Below the pieces are notes generated by a model, which saw nothing but the letters and a program-made list of their open reading frames with translations, did not search any database and was not told the origin of the DNA. Positions 10,407-22,005 of a DNA stretch of 64,000 nt are shown here, piece by piece. Made by a program: the position numbers and the translations under genes. The DNA is from Strigamia acuminata (lineage: Eukaryota; Arthropoda; Chilopoda; Geophilomorpha; Linotaeniidae). The stretch spans positions 9,796,001 to 9,860,000 of the forward strand of contig OX442322.1 in NCBI GenBank assembly GCA_949358305.1. The letters are read 5' to 3'. Position 1 is the first letter of the stretch; each line of letters begins with the position of its first letter.

Positions 10407-13400
10407 CAATGCGAAGGACTTGTTTGCTAACTTCCAAACAGAAAGTCTTACAAAGCCATTACTTCACAAATTGAATCGTTTTTCTGAAAATGTCCAGAAC
10501 TCTCAAGATTCCCAGTGTTCAAAGGCGATTGCAGTTGGCTGCCCCTGAAGCAGAGCTTTCCAGAGGAAAAGGGAAAAAGGAGATACTTATAACAGAAAAA
10601 CTAATCTATCTCGTTCTGTTATTCTTGTGTTATATGTAAAGGATTTTCCTTTTAGTCAGGGTTTAAGTATGGTATGGATTGATATTTAGGAAGCGACAGC
10701 ATGTATTTTGGCACGCTCGGCGCCAAGGAGTAGATCCACTTTTCGGGAGACTTCCCGAAACAAAGTGGCGAACTTTTCTAATACTGAAACTGTCAGAAAA
10801 AAAAACAACTAAAGGTTAGATGAGGAGGAAGACTTTATTTTCTAAGATGCACCCAGCAGCAATGAATATCTCAACCGATCGGCTCATGTGGTTTTGACTA
10901 ATGCCATAAATACTAACACCGACTGCGATATTTGACCAACACCTGAATTCGAATGTAATAGAAATTATAAATTCTTACGTCCAAACCTAATCTGCCCCCG
11001 ATTTATTAAACTTGTTCTAACTGTAATATCCTGGAGAATAAGTATTTCTACTGTGAAGATCTTCTATGCTTTCAAAGAAATCGATCAGGAAACTTCCGAA
11101 ACTTGAAATCACTAAATTCTCGAGAGGAATTGTCTGTATTTTCTTTAATAAAGAGCTGTATATAAGGACTGGAAGAATAAACTAAACCATTTTCTATTTT
11201 CCTAAGTGACGAGAAAATCGGGTTCTTTTCTGTTGGTTCTGGGGTCTTTAATTCTCAATAAACTGGGATTCGCTCCTTTTCTCTACGGAACCTTTTTACT
11301 GTCACCTTGTTTCTTCGGCTGACTTTACACGGCTCTTCCCAAATTAACAACCTCTTCGGACCAACTTGCACCGGACTAATTCTCTAATTGATTGCTCTAA
11401 AAAATCCTTTCAGTTTAATTTTTATGATCCCTTTTTATTCTATTAGCTGAGAGCTAATGATTGTTGCCTTTTCCTACTCTACAAGGAGGAAGATGGATCT
11501 CTATCTTTAGGTTTGTTGGACCACTGTTAACCAAATAAAACCTTTTCTCTAACCTAATACTTGGGCTTGATGGACCACTGTTAACCAACTAAAGCCTTTT
11601 TCTATTTCTGTCTTCTGTATAGGGGGGAATTTTCTTCTTTAAAACTTTATTATGCAACCTCGAGACTTTCCCGAGTTTCTCCCCTATCATTTTTCAATTC
11701 TTGAGGAGTGAATTTAGCGCGAAAGTCTCACGCGTCAATTACCCTCTCCTCATTATGCTAGTGAAACTCGACGGACCAACTGTTAACCGACTGAACTTCT
11801 TCTCACTTCTTCTAGTGAAGCTCGACGGACCAACTGTTAACCGACTGGACTTCTAAATTGCAAGCTTTCTAAATTAGACTGACCGTGCTGTTAACAGCTC
11901 AAAAGAGAAAGTTTCTTGCTACTAAAGGAATCTCCAACAACCAATGTAATATATTCTTTTTGTAGCTCGTTGCTTCGAAAATAAAGACAAAGAATCACTG
12001 AAAATTCCTGACGAACAACTTCTATTTCTAAACGGCCCTTTGCCAAAAAGGAAAATTAGTGTAAAGGTTTTACGTTCGTCTTTCTTATTCTGTACAATAA
12101 GATTTATCTCTCTTTGGTTCGATTTATTGCGAATCAACACCAACGGAACTTATTGCGCTCTTTTTCCGCCTGAGGAAGTATCAATTTCGATCCAAGTGAC
12201 CAATTGGGACCTCCCGCTAAGGCGATGCTGCATTTACAGACAATGACAAACTCTCTCGTTCCTTCATTAATCTGAAATTATTCTTGCGCGTGGCGAATCA
12301 TTTTCTTCAACTAGCTTTCGACCCCCTTCAAAGCGCTTGGATACTTTAATAAAAGTAAAACCTCTTGAAGTCGACCATAGTTTTCTATTGCCACGGATGA
12401 TGAAACCCAAAACTCCTTCTTTTATTCGGCGTCCCGAAAACTGAATAGAGAATCGAAATTCCACGCATCATCTCTTATTTCTTGCTAGCTAAATTTCCTC
12501 AAAATCCAGTGATTTATTCAACGTATAAACTTAGCTTGCACTACAACTTCTTATGCTATTCACGAGTTGGACCCTTAACCTGGGGTGTGCTAATTCTCTT
12601 TTCTGGTCCTTTAAAAGGCTGTCCAGCTTCTTAAATTATGCATACTCCCAAACGGATTCCAACCGCGTTCAAACTTAAGAGACTCGAAATTTTCTTTTCT
12701 ATTAAAACTCACATCAATCTCAAAATTGTCGATTGGGGGAACCCACGTCTTTATCTATAAAGGGAATTTATCTTTCTGCCCCTGTTCTATTTATCGTGGA
12801 CATGTTCATACTTAAATGCAACTTTCATAAACGTCGGAAATTAATTTCTAAACTCGTAATTGGAACTCAAATTTATCTCAACTCGTTTCACCTTTAATTC
12901 ATCAACGTGACAAAATGAAAGGACTGACTAGAAACTTCAATCTCGAAAGAAAATCCAGTTCACAAAAAAAACCGACTAATTATGCATAAGCAATTGAAAA
13001 TCAATCCCCCCAAAAGGACACACTTCGAACTTTGAATGTGATTCGCAAAACTCAACACTTAAAAGTTAAGATCGTAACGGAAATACTCCATATCGAACGG
13101 CGCTCACGAAATTGTCAGGTCGGAAACAACTCGAAAATATGCTAGTCTGAAAATCATACACACTAAAGTAAACTTTACAAGGCGTTTTTTCAATGACTCG
13201 TTTCATTAGGCAAGAGTGTCTTACGACCCTCGTTGAGCCCTGAAACAGAGCACGCCCCACAAATTAAGACTACCAATATACCGCACACCAAATCGAATCC
13301 GACATAACAACCCCGCAATACACATACACTAGCCGAACGAAACAAAAACCCCCAAAACAATCCTAAAACAACTCTAAACTAACTTAAAGCAAATAAACAA

Positions 13401-13439
13401 TTCGAAAAAAGAAAACACAAGACTCTTCTCTTCTAGTGT
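10407..13439 (-). other. Interior of element C, non-coding
   Basis: About 3 kb of AT-rich sequence without a convincing ORF. It holds a perfect 7-bp inverted repeat TTCGGGA/TCCCGAA near 10742-10760 and the GTTAACC repeat cluster listed separately. Its relationship to element B is patchy and diverged. Nothing resembling Gag, protease, RT or integrase was seen on either strand. Confidence 0.5.
11510..11890. repeat. Dispersed short repeats with core GGACCA(A)CTGTTAACC in element C
   Basis: Five imperfect units occur near 11517, 11572, 11770, 11826 and 11880, each containing (T/C)GGACCA..TGTTAACC(A/G)A(C)-like sequence followed by a T-rich spacer. The same kind of unit is tandemly arrayed in element B at 24550-24740, so the array predates the split of the two families. 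Confidence 0.6.
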
Positions 13440-13820
13440 CATTGCGTTGTGTATAACTTCTAGGCTCGCCCGAGATTCAGGGTTCCGATCGTTCCTCCTT
13501 CTTTGTACGCCGACTGCTTAATTTCCGCAACCTTCTTCATTCCGGTCCCGCGACGCCATTGTCCCTTCCGACGGCTCGACCGACGCTTTCGGATCAACCG
13601 ACCTCCCGCGACGTATTTTTCCCAAATCTCTTTCGACTTGATTACCGCCCGACGAGAGACCGCTTGCCGCTTCGCCCTCAACCCATCAGTGCGGGCACTT
13701 CTCTGTTGACGTCGGCTGCTTGCTTTTGCGACCCTGGGACTTCTATTCTCCTCTGGTTGCTGGCTCTCTCCTCGTCTACCCGACGAATCCCGGTCATCTA
13801 CGGCACCACAAAAAGGGCTA
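13440..13820 (-). promoter_or_regulatory. Element C leader: PBS-like site and conserved motif
   Basis: On the minus strand the LTR ends GGCAACA at 13821. The PBS-like TGGTGCCGTAGATGACC follows 12 bases further in (13792-13808 on plus), and the segment ends with ACACAACGCAATG (13440-13452 on plus). The block is GC-richer than the interior, as in A. An open frame of about 232 codons (13460-14158, minus) crosses from the LTR into this leader and is more likely compositional than a gene. Confidence 0.55.
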
Positions 13821-15565
13821 TGTTGCCAGCAAGCAGTGATTGCTGCAAGAACCGGCAACTCACGCACCTCGTAATAAACATTCGAGCGATCAAATCTTCG
13901 CACAGCACTTTTAACTACTCGACTCGATTGAAACCATTCTGACATCTGATAACGCATCTCATGTTTTCTGACTTGGCCCTCATTGTCCTCTCCATGTCGA
14001 CCGAAACTCGAGAACCTGGCTTTTGCTCTAAACATGACGGTTGGCGGATATTCGGGCTCGAATATCAATATCGTCTTTCGCAAATCAAAGATGGCGTAGA
14101 TTCGAATCTCGCGCTCGTGTGAAAACGAAAAGAAACACTCGTTCTTATTTGCGAACAAAAATAAAACGATGTTTAATCGTTCAAATCAAAACTATAACTA
14201 CTTGTACAATATATAAACTCGTGCCACGGACTCTAATAACAATAAACGTCAACACGAGTACACTACTAATAAAATAAACAACAATATATCAAAACCCCAA
14301 TGTCTCAAAACGGCCTCCGTACAAACAAAACAAGAACGGCCGTTGAGAGTTCAAATTACACCAAAAACTTATCTTTAATATCGAAAATCGTGCATATAAA
14401 TAACTCAAACACTAATGATTATTTAATACAGCGAAAATGAATTGAAAGAAGGTGCAAACCTTCAAAATTAAAACCTCAACGAACATTGAATGGAAATCTC
14501 GAAAACCCGAAAACTGCTACATTTCGCCACGAGACGTCGCCTAATCAATGTAAACAAACACTTAATCTAATCAATCGCAATTCTCGCATCCCGGACATGG
14601 TCGCTGTTTTAATACGAATAAAGAATTCAAATGATGCATCCTCAACACTCCTTGTGCGCATTTAATAAATCTATTGCATAGCACGGAATTAAATTCCCAT
14701 CTCCCGCACCAAACCCAATGCTATTCGCGGGCGAGTTATGAAACCCGAACTCGACCGAAAAGATGCACGATGTCTCAAATCACGTGACACCCGACTAAAC
14801 GATTAAATCTTATCCGAAACACAAAACAACGAAGAAATAATCAGCTAATCAATTCGAAATCGTAATAAAATCATACAGTAAAAACTTAATTCGAGCAAAT
14901 CTTATTCTGAATCAAATTAAATCTCAACCGAAAACGAGGCTCGTTGTACCAACTGTCTTCTAATGGCGGATCTAGCCGATCAACGCTCCTTGGCGACCAA
15001 CGAAGCTTCGCCTCGGCCCAACGCCGAATCATCGGACCTTAATCCACGGTAAATCACAACTAAAACTATTCATTTAATCGACTAAAAAGTTTCTGACCTA
15101 ATATATTTAAATCTACAGCTTCAAAACAACATCTTTCCGAGTGCGCTCCGACCAGACCAAACCGCTCGATAATCAACAACGACTTCGCTTTTCGCTTTGA
15201 AACCCATCCTCGCCGTTATCGCCTTCAATCAGCGACCCAATGCCTGCCTGTACCGTGTCAGATAAGTTCTCGAAAACTATTCAAACTAACCGGAACCGAA
15301 ATTAAAAACCTTGACTTTTCCTTTGTAGATAAACCCGATGCCCGAACTTAACACAAGATGGCGGACTGCGCTCACCTCTCATTTCCAATGTTGCGAACTC
15401 TTCGAGAAATTGAGACTTTCAAAGAAACGAAATGACCGAAACGATTCAGCGAACCCCGACAACTTACAAGGTAAACATTCCAGAATGGTAATTCGAATCA
15501 TGCAGATGAACCAAAGTTTCTTTCTCTTTTCTGAATATTAATTTTGTTGCGTATCTGCTCGCAAC
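13821..15565 (-). repeat. 5' LTR of element C (1745 bp)
   Basis: On the minus strand it starts at 15565 with TGTTGCGAGCAGATACGC and GCAACA, the self-complementary start seen in A and B, and ends TTGCTGGCAACA at 13821. It is defined by these termini and by the PBS-like site next to it. No second copy is available in the window to confirm the edges. Confidence 0.6.
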
Positions 15566-18500
15566 AGAGTAGCGATGCACGAGTCATACCTCGTGATCTG
15601 CTCTCTCCTTTTTTTCATGATGTTGCGTCTTATTGCAGAGTCCCGCCTTCTATAAGGGGCTCTATCTGTTTTTGCTTTTGTCTGTTTCAAGAAGGTCCGG
15701 GTTCACAGCTCGGGGTCCTTTCAGTTGGGGGTTTCCGCTAGTCATTGGTGATCGGACGCTGGTGTTATGAGGCCAGTCCGGGACCAGCGAGGCGGTCGAA
15801 GCCCGCCGTTCTCGGTTTTAGTTTTGTGTGCCGCTCGAGTTTCCTCGTGAGCTCTGGTGTCGGTCATCTCTCCGCTCCGGGAGAGGGCACACCCGTTTGT
15901 ATTCGTGTGTTTGTAGAACGTTTCTTGTTTTTAGAACGAGATTCGTTCTCTTGCTGCTCGTGTTTTGCAGGGAAAGCACTGGCCCGCGAGGTCAGTCGGT
16001 TCTTACCTGTCCGTCAATCTCTGTTAGTTTAGGTTGTTACACAACTTGTTTGCAAGTGGGTTTGGATTTAGAAAGGCGTGTGACTTCTGTCGGTGCTGGA
16101 AGTTTAGAGCAGCCGATCCGCACCGCCCACTGGACAAGTCCAGTTTTTGTTGTTGACCGCTGCACCCAGTGTCTACCGCTGGTGATGTTACGTTCTGCAT
16201 TTTCGCTAGTTTATTCGTTTAGGAAATAGCTTGCTTGCTATTTTATGGTTGTGGCTAGCTGGCGTGGCGGTAGGGTATAGGTACTTGTTTTGGATGGTCG
16301 TTCTTGCTGTGCACAGCAAGGACTGCCATTCGATGTGTTTCAGAGGGCAGGTTTGCACTGCCATACTCTGTTAGATGTCGTGTCCGAGACAAAGTCTCTG
16401 CGCCTCTTGGCGGCCCCTATTTCTACGTTTGCTTCCCACGACTGAGTAGTTGTTGTTAGTCTTTCATCCCTAGCTCTGCAGTGAGGCAGACATGCACTAG
16501 GCAGGGAGCCCACTCTAGGATGGGTCGAAGGACGTGTGTGTGCGGCCTTCTTGGCGCCGGCACTCGGCAACACGTTTTAGCCATTGGACGACACTTGCTT
16601 TCAGTAGAGTGGCGATTTCCGGAAGTCGGCTTGCTGATCGAAGATGTCGTCAATGGGTGTGTGAGCGAGTCAATTCTCGACTTGCAGTTGCTTACCGGTT
16701 CCAGGAATGCGGTTGGCAACTGGCAAGCCCTTGTGCTCATATCTACGTGTGACGCCCCTCGCAATCAGGGACGTCAAGCAACCCTCCCTCTTCTCTCGTT
16801 TCTCGGTTCAATCATATTGGTTCCGACTCGGGGTGGGCCAAGCGTTCATACGGTAGCCTCCTTATTGGAGCATGGGGTTTCAGCTAGATCTAGTTTTTAT
16901 TTCCCCTTCGGTTAAAGAAGTTTCAGTCTTCGTGGTAGTCTGCTCACAACAGGCTACACGGTGGCCCGGGTGCGGACGCGATGTCCATCGGGTACCTCTT
17001 TGTTCAAGGCGCATTCGTAAAGCGCAGCTCGGTTGAAAGAAAGCCACCGGTTTTAATTTCTTTTCAACGACGTGATTAGTTTTCGTGCAGGAAGTGTAGC
17101 TTCGTTTCATTTGGTTGCAGTTGCACTGCTTCCAACGTTTTTCAGTATCGTTTGACACCTGTTGATCTTCAAAAAGAAGCAGGTCCCTTTCCTTTCTTTT
17201 CTTGTGGGGAGGAAATGGATTGATTATTTGGGTACGGACTTATTCTCTCTTCGAAAAAAAAGCAGAAAGTTTAGTGTTTTGGAATTCTTGCTGGTTTTCA
17301 CAGTTCCAGTTTTTTAGTTTCCCTTGTGAGGCCATACTTGGCCAATAGCTTTAGTGATAATATTGACGTTTTTGCCGGTATTTATTTGCACGGAACGTGT
17401 TCGTTTTTTTTTAGATAATTGAACCGTTTTTCTTTTATTAGTTAGTTAAAGTTTTGGTCGATGGGTCAGCGTGCGCGTGTTTCCTTGTCGCTGTGGACAA
17501 GAGGTCGCAGTTGGCTTGCACAGTCATCTGACTAAGTCTTTTCCTTTTTTCGTTATTCTTCGCTCTTAGCGGTTTCGTGGGTTCATGTCAAGTCAGGGTG
17601 CGGTCAACGCCTTTGCGTGGCAGTTGCGGTGAATGGTTCGCATTGCCTGAGCTTCATGCTTTCTCGTTCTCTTTTTCCTTCTTCTGGCGTGATCATGTTA
17701 GCTAGGTGGTCATGGCTTTGGGTAAGTGGTTAGTTAGTCACTCTTTGCGAAAGAGTGGTGCCTAGGTCTTGACGGCATTTTCTAGTTCTTCGTACGAATG
17801 CTGGGTGGTTGGTCAGACGATAGGTCTGGGTCAACGCATTCATTCCCTTAGTTTGCATTTTTCTTGTTTTCTAGAAAAGGGTCGTCTTTAATAGTTTAAT
17901 AAGTTTAAGTTCGCAGCTCGTGTTTTAGTGCGGATGCAGGTTTCCGTGGTACGCTGTCACTTGAGCGCTGGCTCGAGGACAACGAGGCGGTGAAGCCTGC
18001 CGTGTCTCAAGTCCGTTCTCTTTTTGCGTTCCAAGTTTTCTTTCTAGTCTTCATGCATGTCTTGTTCTTTGCGAGACCATGCTCGTTCAAGAGCTTTTGT
18101 GACAGTTTTCCTTCCTCTTTGACGAGGATTCTCGTTTTCCTGTTTTTAGCTTTCATTAGTTTAATCGTCTGTCTACGGGTTGACAGACTGAGCTTTCTGA
18201 GAAGCTCCCGCAATGTTCTCACGTTGTTCCGGTTAGAAAACCCGTTCAGTCAGATTTTCTAAAAGTATTTTGTGTGTGTGCCACGTGTCTATTGGCGACG
18301 TCGTAGCCCCTCGGTGTCTGGACTAGGTCATCGTGGCACGGCCCTTCTCTTTTCTTTCGTCTCTCCGGTGTTTTTGGGCCGCGATCCGACTTCGATGCCC
18401 TTGACCCTGGGACGCTCCTAGAGGTCTCGGATGTTTAGGTTACAGCTTTTTGCCTTCGTGTCTATGGTTTTGCCTTCGCGACTTTTACAAGGTCGAGCTT

Positions 18501-18597
18501 GGCTTCGATACTTTTTCTTCCCGTTCTCTTGGTTTTGATGGGGAATTCCTTCAACGGTTTTCTACCTTGCCTTTCCTTCTTCTTTGGCCGGCAACGC
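15566..18597 (+). other. A-4 interior, first part, non-coding
   Basis: From about 15825 the sequence parallels the A-2 interior (34395 onward) to the LTR at 18598, with clearly more substitutions than between A-1, A-2 and A-3, plus indels; for example it lacks about 120 bp near 16205. The first 260 bp (15566-15825) have only scattered resemblance to A and may be a diverged subfamily. It retains the TTGCTGTGCACAGCAA palindrome (near 16302-16317) and the CACTCTTTGCGAAAGAGTG hairpin (near 17740-17758). Confidence 0.6.
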
Positions 18598-19370
18598 TGT
18601 TGCGAGCACGCGCAACATGGATTTTTGCTATCGCAATAGCGGATTTGCTTTGATTAATCATTAATTTAAGTTTGTGTTTAGTTAATAGTGCAGCTTAAGT
18701 TTTGGCTAAAGGTTAAATGAATTTCGTGTAGTTTGTGACGTGGGAGTTATGTTTTACCTGATTTAAGCTGTCTTTTTTAAGGTAATCTTGTATCTTTTCT
18801 TTGATTCTTTGGAGTTTTACTGCTTGGATTCGTCCAAAGAGTTGCTGTTGTTAGTTCCTAAGTTAGTTTATTTATTTGAAACACTTTGTCTTAATTTATT
18901 ACGGTTTTGTGCCTTTTGTAATGATTTTATACTCGAAACTGTGTATTTTCTTGTATACGCTTTATCATTTTGTCACTAGAGGGACAATCCGCCTCTTGCG
19001 AGTGATTGTTGCCACTCGTTGCTAAGAGCCGCTGCTCTAATTGTTGTAGGTTGCGCAGCAACTACTCTGACTTGTTATATGTTTTTTCTAGTCCTAAGTA
19101 ACGTTGATTTTCTCCTCTCTTATGTGTAATGTTTTGATAGATTTTAACCTTACAATAAATTCGTTTTTGTGTGCTAACTTGAGCACAATAGTATTGAATT
19201 GTCCCAACATGTTCACAGCTCACTTTACAGGTTTCACATCAAGGTTTTTTCCTGTAATGGACTTTCTTCTTTGGGATTCTTCACAAGTTCTGGTAAATAG
19301 GGTTATTTATTTTAACCATTTTCAAATGTCTTCTAGAGTGCAACACGGTCTTCAAGCACTGCTAGAAACA
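18598..19370 (+). repeat. A-family LTR inside A-4 (773 bp)
   Basis: Starts TGTTGCGAGC right after GCCGGCAACGC and ends CTGCTAGAAACA. It is nearly identical to the A-1 LTRs. It is followed not by a PBS but by mid-interior sequence (AAGGCGTGTGAC), so the leader has been lost on this side. Confidence 0.85.
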
Positions 19371-20499
19371 AAGGCGTGTGACTTCTGTCGGTGCTGGAAG
19401 TTTAGAGCAGCCGATCCGCACCGCCCACTGGGCAAGTTCAGTTTCTGTTGTTGACCGCTGCACCCAGTGTCTACCGCTGGTGATGTACGTTCTGCATTTT
19501 CGCTTTCTCTTCGTGGAAACGTCCGTAGCGTTTCATGAGTCTTCATTAGTGTTTAGTCTCGCCTTTTATCGTTTAAAAAAAGGGAGTTTAGTTATTCTAG
19601 TTCTTTGGGACAACCTTAGAATTTGGACATTTTAGCTTATTCGTTTAGGAAATAGCTTGCTTGCTATTTTTGGGTTGCGGCTAGCTAGCGTGGCGTTAGG
19701 GTATAGGTACTTGTTTTGGATGGTCGTTTTTGCTGTGCACAGCAAAGACTGCCATTCGATGTGTTACAGAGGGCAGGTTTGCACTGCCATACTCTGTTAG
19801 ATGTCGTGTCCGAGACAAAGTCCCTGCGCCTTTTGGCGGCCCCTATTTCTACGTTTGCTTCCCGCGACTGAGTAGTTGTTGTTAGTCTTTCATCCCTAGC
19901 TCTGCAGTGAGGCAGACATGCACTAGGCAGGGAGCCCACTCTAGGATGGGTCGAAGGACGTGTGTGTGCGGCCTTCTTGGCGCCGGCACTCGGCAACACG
20001 TTTTAGTCATTGAACAACACGTGCTTTCAGTAGAGTGGCGATTTCCGGAAGTCGGCTTGCTGATCGACGATGTGGTCAATGGGTATGTGAGCGAGTCAAT
20101 TGTCGACTTGCAGTTGCTTACCGGTTCCAGTAATGCGGTTGGCAACTGGCAAGTCCTTGTGCTCATGTCTATGTGTGACGCCCCTCGCAATCAGGGACGT
20201 CAAGCAACCCCCCCTCTTCTCTCGTTTCTCGGTTCAATTATATTGGTTCCGACTCGGGGTGGGCCAAGCGTTCATACAGTAGCTTCCTTATTGGAGCATG
20301 GGGTTTTAACTAGATCTAGTTTCTATTTCCCTCTCGGTTAAAGAAGTTTCAGTCTTCGTGGTAGTCTGCTCACAACAGGCTACACGGTGGCCCGAGTGCG
20401 GACGTGCAGTCCATCGGGTACCTCCTTGTTCAAGGCGCATTCGTAAAGCGCAGCTCGGTTGAAAGAAAGCCACCGGTTTTAATTTCTTTTCAACGACGT
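19371..20499 (+). other. A-4 interior, second part, up to the element B insertion
   Basis: Matches A-2 from about 34645 to 35765 with few differences. It ends CAACGACGT, where element B begins. The interior resumes at 29038 with ACGTGATTAG, giving the 4-bp TSD ACGT. Confidence 0.8.
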
Positions 20500-22005
20500 T
20501 GTAGCAAACAACCTTGGATCTCACAGGAAAAGACTGGCGAATTGGTCACCAAACTCTGGAAACCGCCCGAGACTGTATAGTGGATGATGAAACAAGTTGA
20601 ATTCTCAGCCCAAGTTGTAGGCCTAAATGCATCTGGAGAAATTAGGCCCAACTGCATTTAGTTGAAGTGATTAAAGCAGCTCTCTGGATACTGGGGAAAA
20701 AACCTTGTGCCTTCAGTGAGGAGGAGAGCATGCAAAACTCTCTACTCACTCATTATCATGTTTCTTGTAGCAGAAAACCAGATCAGAAATGATTCACCCA
20801 AAGCAGAGTAAAAACACATCAACTGGCTTTATTCTTAACAACAGATAACAACTATTGCTTCTTTAGCAACCTACTCTAACAACAGTGCGCCTAGCAACTA
20901 AATCATAGCAACAACAAGCTACAATGCAATGATGCAACAATGGCGTAATTCAATCTGAACTAAAATAGCTTAAAACCTATGTACATTTGTTCTTAAAACA
21001 TAAATAGAATTTAGACAAAATAAAGCAATGAAACCAAGGCAAAACTCAATCTAAAATATACTTAACAATTAACAAAGCAAAAAGAAGATTAACAACCAAT
21101 GGCAAGGCAGCCTACCTCAATACTCATCTCTGCACTTGTTTGTAAAGTTAAGTGAAATTAACAAATGTACAGTTAAAACACTTCTATAAAATCACAAAGT
21201 ATTAAAATAAATATTGCTACCCAGCTTGCTATGTTCTAGGAAAATCTCCCAGCAGTGCTCAAACACAAAGAGAACCGCTCCTTTCCAAAATGGCGGCCAG
21301 GCAGTTGCTAACTGCCGTGAATGAGAGCAGAAACGAGTCAAACAGACTTCCAGGGTCGACCAAGGCATGACAACAGCGCTGGGACTTCCAAACTCAGTGT
21401 GGGGACGTTGCAGGGAAGCCAAACGAGGCGTTTCCTGGTCTCTCTCTCTCCCGAACACGATCCCAATGCGCTCATGTGCACTCAAATGCCAAGGACACCC
21501 AAAACCGTTTGTTTCTTGCTGTCCCACGTCTCCAATGAGCATCAAAACACTAAAACATCCAGCAAAGGTTAGCAACCGTCAAAACAATATGTAAAACCTC
21601 TTTAAAACTAATAAATACACAGTTTCCTGAATCCAGTTGACCTATGCTATGGCGATTATGCTGAGAATATACACTCAGCTCATTCACAAGTGTACTGGAA
21701 CCCGAACCGAACACAAAAACGTCTCAAAAGCAAATAACAGAGGTAAACAACTAATAACAAATACTAAAACAACCACAAAACGATCAAAGACATATCCCCT
21801 GACCAATTCCAGGTGCGATCGACAACACGACAACCGCCGAGGTCTGCTCTGCATGCGACCGTCGGTCAAAACCGGCAACTGGACATCTCAGATATGTCCC
21901 AAACTCATGGTCAAAACTATGGACTAAAATTAAAAAGATCTTCTACCATTTTCAGAGGTGAAACGCGAGTCTTCTAATCTTTTTGTTGCGTCCTTGCTCG
22001 CAACA
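20500..22005 (-). repeat. 3' LTR of element B (1506 bp)
   Basis: On minus it starts TGTTGCGAGCAAGGACGCAACA-like at 22005 and ends GTTTGCTACA at 20500. Exact direct repeat of 27532-29037 as far as read. Short frames inside (for example 127 codons on minus, 21192-21575) recur identically in both LTRs only because the LTRs are identical. Confidence 0.9.

Larger units (their letters stand above)
10403..15565 (-). mobile_element. Element C: part of a non-coding LTR element, minus strand, left end unresolved
   Basis: The right end is clear: a 1745-bp 5' LTR (13821-15565) beginning on the minus strand with TGTTGCGAGC...GCAACA, like the B LTR. It is followed inward by a PBS-like site and a short GC-rich leader with the conserved motif. 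The interior (10403-13439) shares with B a cluster of GTTAACC-containing repeats (11510-11890) and a stretch near 12110-12180 resembling B near 24990-25050. No coding region was found. The 3' LTR was not identified. A-1 is inserted in or beside C, and part of C may lie at 3225-4459. Confidence 0.6.

Noticed and set aside
13460-14158. 232-codon minus-strand frame in element C
   Set aside because: It runs across the LTR/leader edge in GC-rich sequence and shows no domain. A compositional explanation is enough.
15544-15565. Start of a plus-strand LTR at TGTTGCGTATC
   Set aside because: The motif is self-complementary. The minus-strand reading gives a C-family LTR with a proper PBS-like site at its other end, whereas no plus-strand LTR body follows.
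21192-21575. 127-codon frame found twice (also 28224-28607)
   Set aside because: The two copies are in the identical LTRs of element B, so the repeat gives no evidence of selection.
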